NCBI GenBank assembly: GCA_017964255.1
Contig: JAGCSI010000118.1
Coordinates: forward strand, 1 to 41,788
DNA: 41,788 nt
Direction: 5' to 3'
From: Bacteroidales bacterium
GTDB lineage: Bacteria; Bacteroidota; Bacteroidia; Bacteroidales; WCHB1-69
In this document: in pieces, positions 31,132 through 37,561 of the stretch
Numbering within the stretch: the stretch's first letter is position 1
Layout: the number at the start of each line of letters is the position of its first letter
The notes under the pieces: model-generated
Told to the model about the DNA's origin: nothing
The model's database searches: none
The model's input: the letters and a program-made list of their open reading frames with translations, nothing else
Made by a program: the position numbers and the translations under genes

Positions 31132-32802
31132 TTATAAACGATTGAGATATTCATATTTTTCTTTTGGAAGAGCAGGACGCAAATCTTGGCATGATGTTCC
31201 TTTTGGAAGAGAGGGAGATAGCCCAATTGTATCCTCTACGGATAACTCTATTAATGCGGGATGTTTTATGGTGGCTAATTCAATTGTCTCGTCCATTTCC
31301 CAGTAGTGTATGCCGTAAACATCTGCAATTCCACGCCATGACGGGGAGCAGAAACCGCTTTCTTTGGTAGTGTGCAAAAACCGGCCAAATGGTACTTGTC
31401 GGTCTTTAATCATTCCGGAAACGGCGTTATTTACCAAGATTATAACAATGGGCAGGTGATGTTGCGAAATATATTGCAATTCTTGAATATTCATTTGTAA
31501 GCCCTGGTCTCCCACAAAACACAAAACAGGCTTTCCAGTAGCATAATATACGCCGATAGCTTTCGCTATACTACAACCTAAAGAGCCAAATGACTTGGTA
31601 TAAAGTGTCCTGTGAGTGTCTTTGGAATATACACTGGCTCTTGACACCCAAAACTCATTGTTTCCAACGTCATTTACCACGGTCCAGTCCCGAGGCGCAA
31701 TTGATAGACATTGCGCAATTGCCCGGACAGCCTCATTCATATCAACTTCGCAAAGTTCTTTTCTCAGGATATTGCAGACCTTTAGCCATTCTGTATGTTG
31801 TCCATAGTCCAGTTGTTCATTTGTCAAACATTTTAGTACACGGGAAAGATCTGCTTGAAAAAAAACAGAGTTGGGTATTTCTCGCTGGAATTCACCCTTG
31901 TCTATCTCTATCCGAATCAGATGAGCATGAGTGAATATTTCACTGAAAGATTTAGAAGATGTAGGGAAATGTAACCTGTTGCCTAAAGATATGATCAGGT
32001 CTGCTTTGGATATAATAAAATTAGCGCATCTCATCCCATGACTTCCAAGATACCCAAAATAATGCTCTTCGCCACCTACGGTGTCATGGGAAAAGCGGCT
32101 GGAGATGATGGGAATTTGTGACAGCTTCGCAAATTCATGAAGCAGTTCTTTTGCCTCTGCCTGGTTGACACCATCTCCGACCAAAATAACTGGACGAGAG
32201 GCATTGAGAATGGATGCGACTATTTCCTTCTTTATTGCCTCGTAATCTGCATTATCGTCTTTGCAATCGTTATTTTTTTTATTGACAGGAATTTCTTGAT
32301 TCAAAAGATTTGCTGCCACATCCAGTAGTACTGGTCCTTTTCTGCCTTCAAGAGCTGTGTCGCACAATCTTTCAAAGTCATCAACGAGTGTTTCTGCGTC
32401 ATCAACCCTCAATGCCAGTTTTGTGATATTGCTGACCATGTTGCAGGAATCTATTTCTTGATTGTCCATGACTCTCATGCCTTCTGGGGGACAAGACGCT
32501 GTGTGTGCTGTGATAAATAACACAGGAATAGAATCGCAGTATGCGTCAGCAATAGGTGTGATCAGATTGGTGAAGCCAGGGCCTCTTGTGGCATATGCCA
32601 CACCAAGTTTTCCAGATGATTGCGCATACCCACATGCGGCAAAGCCGGCTGATTGCTCGTGGTAGGAAAGATGAGGCATAATTTCTTCTCTTCTGTTGTC
32701 CATCTCGTATATCAGACTTAGAATTACCCCACCAGGTATACCAAAAGCATCGGTCACCCTTCTACGTATCAAACTGTCAACAATATATTGCGCTCCTGTC
32801 AT
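31132..32802 (-). CDS. ThDP-binding lyase, acetolactate-synthase-like
   Basis: A 556-residue enzyme with the three-domain plan of ThDP enzymes. E49 in SYHEQSAGFAACGYAQ is the conserved ThDP-activating Glu. The C-terminal cofactor motif is GDQG at 431-434 and ends with NN at 458-459. Such enzymes make acyloin-type C-C bonds, usually from pyruvate. In the CDP-sugar operon, between the aldolase (2-nt gap) and the SDR (4-nt gap), a role like YerE, which adds an acetyl unit to C4 of a CDP-keto-sugar to give a branched sugar, is plausible. It is not clear whether FAD is bound. A decarboxylase or acetolactate synthase role elsewhere cannot be ruled out. Confidence 0.8.
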   Translation of the reverse strand: MTGAQYIVDSLIRRRVTDAFGIPGGVILSLIYEMDNRREEIMPHLSYHEQSAGFAACGYAQSSGKLGVAYATRGPGFTNLITPIADAYCDSIPVLFITAHTASCPPEGMRVMDNQEIDSCNMVSNITKLALRVDDAETLVDDFERLCDTALEGRKGPVLLDVAANLLNQEIPVNKKNNDCKDDNADYEAIKKEIVASILNASRPVILVGDGVNQAEAKELLHEFAKLSQIPIISSRFSHDTVGGEEHYFGYLGSHGMRCANFIISKADLIISLGNRLHFPTSSKSFSEIFTHAHLIRIEIDKGEFQREIPNSVFFQADLSRVLKCLTNEQLDYGQHTEWLKVCNILRKELCEVDMNEAVRAIAQCLSIAPRDWTVVNDVGNNEFWVSRASVYSKDTHRTLYTKSFGSLGCSIAKAIGVYYATGKPVLCFVGDQGLQMNIQELQYISQHHLPIVIILVNNAVSGMIKDRQVPFGRFLHTTKESGFCSPSWRGIADVYGIHYWEMDETIELATIKHPALIELSVEDTIGLSPSLPKGTSCQDLRPALPKEKYEYLNRL

Positions 32803-32804
32803 TT

Positions 32805-33842
32805 TTATCTGATTGTTTGCATCAAATATTCCAAATTTTCTTTTGTATATCGATGTCTCATGTTATCTGGCATCTTCCTTAGTATTCTACTCATATCTTT
32901 AAAAGACATGTGGTATTTGTTCCGCATCATAATGGAATATTTATAGGCTGTTTTATAAATTGCGGGTAGTAGCCGTGTGACAGAATATCCCCAAAGGTTA
33001 GGAGGAATCATTTCATTATCCAAGATATCACAAATATCCAGGATCATTTCATAATTATAAAATTTCCCATAATACTCATTCAAATATGGCACAATTAATT
33101 CTGTCTGAAGATTGCCTGCACCTTGTCCCATTCCGATAGCGCAAGCATCTATCAACAAATGCCGATCTGTATCTATATTGAGAAAACTTATGACATTTGA
33201 GTATGCAAGATTCATATTGTTATGCGCATGGAACCCAATTCTTATGGTTTTATCAAGTTTTTCATCATAATACGCAAAAAGCCGTTGTATGTCTTTATGT
33301 TGCATATATCCGTAGCTGTCAACAAAATAGCATGCATACGCACCCATGTCGTTGGCCATGCCTGTCACTAAATCCAATTCTTCATCACTATATCGCATGG
33401 TCAGCATGGGCTGTACAAACACCTGATACCCTTTTTTTGCCAAGGCAGCGCAATAGTCTAAGGATTTCCTTAGCTCAGAGTATCTTAGAATTACACGTAC
33501 GCCTTTTACTAGTCCAGAGTTCCATTCGGGAATTTTGTCCACATCGGTATCAGGTCCAATGTAGAGACCTATGTACAGAGTTTTAGGGTTTCTTTGGCAG
33601 GGTATATATTGAGAAAGTTCTTCGATGTTTTGATAAATGGCAAATCGGCTTTTGTTATCAATGGAGGGCCCCATTGCGCCTAATTCAATAATGTCAATGT
33701 CAGATTGTTCCAATAGGTTAATAATACTATGCTTGATCTCCTCTGAAAAAAACTTTTCAGACAGACCATTATTCGACAGGTCATCCAAACCCTGTCCTCC
33801 GTCCCGAAGAGTTGCATCAAGTAAACTTACTTTTTTACCCAT
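32805..33842 (-). CDS. DRE-TIM metallolyase (HMGL-like aldolase)
   Basis: A 345-residue member of the DRE-TIM metallolyase superfamily (HMG-CoA lyase, 4-hydroxy-2-oxovalerate aldolase, isopropylmalate/homocitrate synthase). The helix-start motif LLDATLRDGG puts the catalytic Arg at 13 and a metal-binding Asp at 14. The metal histidines are H205 and H207 in GFHAHNN, and GMGQGAGN (238-245) closes the site. The aldolase reaction is reversible, and its product or substrate might be the two- or three-carbon unit used by the ThDP enzymes beside it. The ATG overlaps the end of rfbG by 8 nt, so it belongs to the same transcript. The exact substrate is unknown. Confidence 0.78.
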   Translation of the reverse strand: MGKKVSLLDATLRDGGQGLDDLSNNGLSEKFFSEEIKHSIINLLEQSDIDIIELGAMGPSIDNKSRFAIYQNIEELSQYIPCQRNPKTLYIGLYIGPDTDVDKIPEWNSGLVKGVRVILRYSELRKSLDYCAALAKKGYQVFVQPMLTMRYSDEELDLVTGMANDMGAYACYFVDSYGYMQHKDIQRLFAYYDEKLDKTIRIGFHAHNNMNLAYSNVISFLNIDTDRHLLIDACAIGMGQGAGNLQTELIVPYLNEYYGKFYNYEMILDICDILDNEMIPPNLWGYSVTRLLPAIYKTAYKYSIMMRNKYHMSFKDMSRILRKMPDNMRHRYTKENLEYLMQTIR

Positions 33843-34917
33843 TGAAAACTATATCAAATTTCATCATCTGTTCTGTCATCAGTTCCAATATTGACGCGGT
33901 GCCTTTTTGGTAGTACATTTTGTACCATTCTAATGTCATTTCCAGAGCTTGTCGTGCATTGAGTTGAGGCTTCCATCCTAATACTTTTCCTGCTTTGCAG
34001 ATATCCAAAGACAGTAGTCCCGCTTCGTGAGGTTGATTGGTGAGTTGCGGAAATACGAATGTTCCGCTGCCCCATATTTCGGTAGCCATTTTTGTCATCT
34101 CTTCTACGGTCAAGGTGTCGGTAGGGTAGGGGCCGAAGTTAAACCCTTCGGCATAGCGAATGGGGTCTTCCATGAGTTTTTGTGCTAACAGGATATAGCC
34201 TGAAAGCGGTTCCAGCACATGCTGCCATGGGCGGACAGCCTTGGGGTTGCGGATTGGAATGGCCTTGTTTTTGGACAAAGCCCTTACGATATCGGGAACC
34301 AAACGGTCGGCTGCCCAGTCGCCACCGCCGATGACATTGCCGGCGCGGGCAGAAGCAATGGCTTTATGGTGCTGTTCGTAGTCCTTGGGGTTAAAAAAGG
34401 ACTTACGGTAGGAGTCGATGACCAACTCAGCGCAGGCTTTGCTTGCACTGTATGGGTCGTAGCCACCGAGACGGTCGTCTTCCTTGTAGGCCTGTCCAGT
34501 TTCGTTGTTCTGATACACTTTGTCGGTGGTAATCATCACGCCCACGCAGGGTTTATCTAGCATCCGAATGCCATCCAACACATTGGCGGTGCCGATGGCG
34601 TTGACCTCAAAGGTCTCGGCAGGAATCTGGTAGGAGGTTCTAACAATGGGTTGCGCTGCCAAATGGAACACCACATCGGGTTGGCAATTTATCATTGTTT
34701 GGTGTAGTAGTTTGGTGTCACGCAAATCTCCAATGACAGAATGGCAGAGCGTCTCTCCGTGAATTACTTCAAAGAGACTTGGGTTGGTGTTTGGTGACAA
34801 GGAATAGCCTGTTACTTCTGCTCCCATCTGGTGAAGCATCAAGGTTAACCAAGCACCCTTGAAGCCCGTGTGCCCTGTCAAGAAAACCTTTTTGTTTTTT
34901 AATACGTTGTCAATCAC
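33835..34917 (-). CDS. rfbG: CDP-glucose 4,6-dehydratase
   Basis: An SDR-family enzyme that turns CDP-glucose into CDP-4-keto-6-deoxyglucose. It is 360 residues, the usual size, with the glycine motif GHTGFKG at 15-21, the TTDK segment at 130-133, and the catalytic pair Y156/K160 in PYSASK. The start is 33 nt after rfbF on the minus strand, so the two first steps of the pathway are adjacent. The next gene's ATG lies inside its last codons. No rfbH (C3 dehydrase) or epimerase gene of the usual 3,6-dideoxyhexose pathway is found in the window, so the product may be used directly by the ThDP enzymes. Confidence 0.92.
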   Translation of the reverse strand: MIDNVLKNKKVFLTGHTGFKGAWLTLMLHQMGAEVTGYSLSPNTNPSLFEVIHGETLCHSVIGDLRDTKLLHQTMINCQPDVVFHLAAQPIVRTSYQIPAETFEVNAIGTANVLDGIRMLDKPCVGVMITTDKVYQNNETGQAYKEDDRLGGYDPYSASKACAELVIDSYRKSFFNPKDYEQHHKAIASARAGNVIGGGDWAADRLVPDIVRALSKNKAIPIRNPKAVRPWQHVLEPLSGYILLAQKLMEDPIRYAEGFNFGPYPTDTLTVEEMTKMATEIWGSGTFVFPQLTNQPHEAGLLSLDICKAGKVLGWKPQLNARQALEMTLEWYKMYYQKGTASILELMTEQMMKFDIVFNG

Positions 34918-34949
34918 AATGTATAATCCTAACTATTAATTATTAACTG

Positions 34950-35732
34950 TTAATTGTTCCATATCTTCCATGGAGCCTTGTTGGATGCCCACAATTCTTC
35001 AAGGTGCATTTTGTCGCGCTGGGTGTCCATGCAGTGCCAGAATCCGTCATGTTTATATGCTTTCAGCTCTCCGAGTTTGGCCATGGATTCAAGGGGTTTT
35101 CTCTCAAAAACGGTAGTGTCGTCATCAATGTATTGGAAAATTTCGGGTTGAAAGACCATGAATCCTCCATTAATAACGCTACCGTCGGAGTCGGATTTTT
35201 CGCGGAAGGCCTTGATGGTGTCAGTGTCGTCCATTTCAATAACGCCAAAACGTTGTCCCACGTTCACAGTTGTGATGGTGGCGATTTTCCCGTGATTTTG
35301 ATGGAATTTTACCAGATTGGCAATGTTAATGTTTGCCACGCCATCACCATAGGTGAGCATGAAGGGCTCGTTGCCCACGTATTTCTGGATGCGTTTCACA
35401 CGTCCACCGGTCATGGTGTTCAGACCGGTGTCCACTAAAGTCACTTTCCAGGGCTCAACTGCCGAGGTGTTCAGCACAGTCAACTTGTTGTCGGCGGTGA
35501 AGTCGAACATAATGTCGCTGTTGTGCAAGTAGTAGTCTGCAAACCACTCTTTGATGACGTAATGCTTGTAGCCGCAGCAAATGATGAAATCGTTGTACCC
35601 ATAATGGGAGTATATTTTCATGATGTGCCACAGGATAGGTTTCTCACCAATCTCAATCATCGGCTTGGGTTTGAGGTGACTTTCCTCGCTGATGCGAGTT
35701 CCATATCCACCTGCCAAAATAACGACTTTCAT
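34950..35732 (-). CDS. rfbF: Glucose-1-phosphate cytidylyltransferase
   Basis: It makes CDP-glucose from glucose-1-phosphate and CTP, the first step of CDP-sugar synthesis. It is 260 residues, the usual size, with the nucleotide-binding LAGGYGTRI at 6-14, KPKPMIEIG at 22-30, and the sugar-binding TYGDGVANINI region (about 128-138). The ATG at 35732 is preceded by the TATCTTTG box at 35760-35767. It is the first gene of the seven-gene operon that runs to 27370. By eye its codons are as G+C-rich as those of the neighbouring core genes. Confidence 0.93.
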   Translation of the reverse strand: MKVVILAGGYGTRISEESHLKPKPMIEIGEKPILWHIMKIYSHYGYNDFIICCGYKHYVIKEWFADYYLHNSDIMFDFTADNKLTVLNTSAVEPWKVTLVDTGLNTMTGGRVKRIQKYVGNEPFMLTYGDGVANINIANLVKFHQNHGKIATITTVNVGQRFGVIEMDDTDTIKAFREKSDSDGSVINGGFMVFQPEIFQYIDDDTTVFERKPLESMAKLGELKAYKHDGFWHCMDTQRDKMHLEELWASNKAPWKIWNN

Positions 35733-35759
35733 AGTTTTATTCTAAATTAGTTTAATCTG

Positions 35760-35767
35760 CAAAGATA
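35760..35767 (-). promoter_or_regulatory. -7 promoter box of the CDP-sugar operon
   Basis: The minus strand reads TATCTTTG, 27 nt before the rfbF ATG. No inner promoter box was seen in front of the following genes, which overlap or are closely spaced. Confidence 0.6.
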
Positions 35768-35777
35768 CAAAAAAAAA

Positions 35778-36239
35778 TTATACCAAATCCCGATATTCTG
35801 CTCCGATGAGCTTGATGAGGTCGTCGGGGGCGAGGTGCACTTGGTAACCGACCTTGCCGGCACTGAAATAGATCTTGTCGCAGAGGGTGGCACTCTCCTC
35901 CACAAAAGTGGGAAAGGGCTTTTTCATGCCGATAGGGGAGCAACCGCCATGGATATAGCCCGTGAGCGGCAGGAGGTCTTTCTGCTTGATCATGGCGATG
36001 TTCTTGACACCGGCAGCGGTGGCGGCTTTCTTGAGGTCTAAGGTGCAGCAGACGGGAATGACAAAAACATAGTGGTCGCCTGTGTTGGCTACCGTCACCA
36101 GGGTTTTAAAAACAGATTCTGGGGCTTCGTTCAGCAGTCGGGCGATGGTCTCGCCGTCGGTCATTGTGTTGTCGTATTCGTGAGCGGTGAATTCTATTCC
36201 CTGTTGGGTCAAAATCCGCATTACATTGGTTTTTTCCAT
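35778..36239 (-). CDS. ybaK: Cys-tRNA(Pro)/Cys-tRNA(Cys) deacylase, YbaK/EbsC family
   Basis: A 153-residue trans-editing enzyme that removes cysteine wrongly attached to tRNA-Pro. The family Lys is K45 in ESVFKTLV, and the GYIHGGCSPIGMKK segment (about 92-107) is kept. Length and order fit YbaK. It has no signal peptide and acts in the cytosol. The stop at 35778 lies 10 nt before the promoter box of the CDP-sugar operon, so the two are separate units on the same strand. Confidence 0.9.
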   Translation of the reverse strand: MEKTNVMRILTQQGIEFTAHEYDNTMTDGETIARLLNEAPESVFKTLVTVANTGDHYVFVIPVCCTLDLKKAATAAGVKNIAMIKQKDLLPLTGYIHGGCSPIGMKKPFPTFVEESATLCDKIYFSAGKVGYQVHLAPDDLIKLIGAEYRDLV

Positions 36240-36275
36240 GATTTTTTATACTTTTTTATAGGCTGTGTGGTTTTA

Positions 36276-36287
36276 GTGGTTAACCAC
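36276..36287. promoter_or_regulatory. Perfect palindrome GTGGTTAACCAC upstream of ybaK
   Basis: A 12-nt perfect palindrome 37 nt before the ybaK ATG. It could be an operator, but no known site is recognised. Two copies of ATCATAAAATGA-like sequence follow at about 36338-36362. Confidence 0.3.
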
Positions 36288-36390
36288 GGGCCTATGGTGC
36301 TATTTTTGTCTTTTCAACCACAATTCAAGGAATTTGTCATAAAATGATAATCATAAAATGACAATTTTCGGACGCATTTGATTCGTCCCT

Positions 36391-36424
36391 ACATTTTGAA
36401 TTCTGAATTTTGAATTCTGAATTC
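36391..36424. repeat. 7-nt tandem repeat (GAATTCT / GAATTTT)
   Basis: Four to five units of GAATTCT and GAATTTT, the same heptad as at 8896 and 11537. It is located in the 222-nt gap between ybaK and rluD, in which no gene was found. Confidence 0.7.
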
Positions 36425-36431
36425 TAATCAT

Positions 36432-36462
36432 CTGTCCCCTGTAACCTATCCCCTGTAACCTC
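36432..36462. repeat. 7-nt repeat relative (CCCCTGTAACCTAT)
   Basis: Two units of a CCCCTGTAACCT-type repeat, related to the CTGTAAC heptad at 8934-8978. It ends at the stop codon of the pseudouridine synthase gene (36462-36464). Confidence 0.6.
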
Positions 36463-37508
36463 TATTCCTTTTCCAGTTCCCGATGTTTGGCGTAGTTGCG
36501 CCATTTCTCGATGACTGCGGCAAAGTCTTCCGGCAGTTCGGAGTCGAACAGCATGTATTTTCCGGTGCTGGGGTGTACAATGCCTAAGGATTTGGCATGT
36601 AATGCCTGTCGCGGCATCAAGCGGAAGCAGTTGTCAATGAATTGCTTGTATTTGCTGAAGGTGGTGCCTTTCAGAATCTGGTCGCCACCGTAGGTCTCGT
36701 CGTTGAACAAGGGGTGGCCGATGTATTTCATGTGTACCCTGATTTGGTGGGTGCGGCCAGTCTCCAACTGGCACTCCACCAAGGTGACGTAGCCGAAGCG
36801 TTCAATCACCTTCCAGTGGGTGACGGCGTGTTTGCCTTGGTCGCTGCCTTCGGGGAAGACTGTCATCACCAGGCGGTCTTTGGGGTTGCGTCCCACATTG
36901 CCCACAATGGTACCTTCGTCTTCCTTAAAATCGCCCCATACCAGCGCCCAGTATTTGCGTTCCAGGTCGTGGTTGAAGAAGCGCTTGGCCAAGGTCATCT
37001 GCGCCAGTTCATTCTTGGCCACGATCATGATGCCGGAGGTGTTTTTGTCGATGCGGTGCACCAGCATAGGCCGCTGGTCGTTGCCGTCCTTGTCTTTCTT
37101 GCCTAAAAACCGGAAAGTAAGCGCATTCACCAGAGTGCCTGTGTAGTTGCCGTAGGCGGGATGCACCACCAAACCCGGTTGTTTGTTGATGATGATGAAG
37201 TCGTCGTCCTCGTAGGGCACATTGAGTGGAATGTCTTCGGGGATGATTTCGATATCGCGCAGCGGCTGCGGCATCAGGATAGAGATGACATCCAGCGGGT
37301 GAACGCGGTAATTCTGCTTTTCGGGCTTGCCATTCACCACAATGCAATTGGCTTTGGCCGCCTGCTGTATCTTGTTGCGCGAGGTGTTGGGGATGAGGTT
37401 CATCAGGTACTTGTCGATGCGCAGCATCTCGGTGCCCTTATCCACCACAAACCTAAAATGCTCGTATAGTTCCTCTTTTTCCTCAATATTGGAATTTTCC
37501 TGCGTCAT
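36462..37508 (-). CDS. rluD: RluD-type 23S rRNA pseudouridine synthase
   Basis: A 348-residue enzyme that converts uridines to pseudouridine in rRNA. An S4 RNA-binding domain (about 28-88, MLRIDKYLMNLIPNTSRNKI) precedes the RluA-family catalytic domain with the Asp at 154 in the HRIDKNTSGIMIV motif, and the later RTHQIRVHMKYIGHPL. The start at 37508 (ATG) is preferred to a GTG two codons upstream. RluA-family members share this build, so RluD is the likeliest but not the only name. It follows the CAP-like gene on the same strand after 53 nt that include a 16-nt tandem repeat. The 3' end meets a CTGTAAC-type repeat. Confidence 0.85.
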   Translation of the reverse strand: MTQENSNIEEKEELYEHFRFVVDKGTEMLRIDKYLMNLIPNTSRNKIQQAAKANCIVVNGKPEKQNYRVHPLDVISILMPQPLRDIEIIPEDIPLNVPYEDDDFIIINKQPGLVVHPAYGNYTGTLVNALTFRFLGKKDKDGNDQRPMLVHRIDKNTSGIMIVAKNELAQMTLAKRFFNHDLERKYWALVWGDFKEDEGTIVGNVGRNPKDRLVMTVFPEGSDQGKHAVTHWKVIERFGYVTLVECQLETGRTHQIRVHMKYIGHPLFNDETYGGDQILKGTTFSKYKQFIDNCFRLMPRQALHAKSLGIVHPSTGKYMLFDSELPEDFAAVIEKWRNYAKHRELEKE

Positions 37509-37524
37509 AATCACGGTTTTTTTT

Positions 37525-37556
37525 CGTCAAGGCGTGGAGACGTCAAGGCGTGGAGA
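37525..37556. repeat. 16-nt perfect tandem duplication
   Basis: Two exact copies of CGTCAAGGCGTGGAGA, head to tail, between the pseudouridine synthase and CAP-like genes. No link to the other repeats was seen. Confidence 0.8.
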
Positions 37557-37561
37557 CGACC

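Noticed and set aside
35761..35777. Run of A beside rfbF as a terminator for ybaK
   Set aside because: There is no hairpin before the run; the bases form the AT-rich part of the rfbF promoter.
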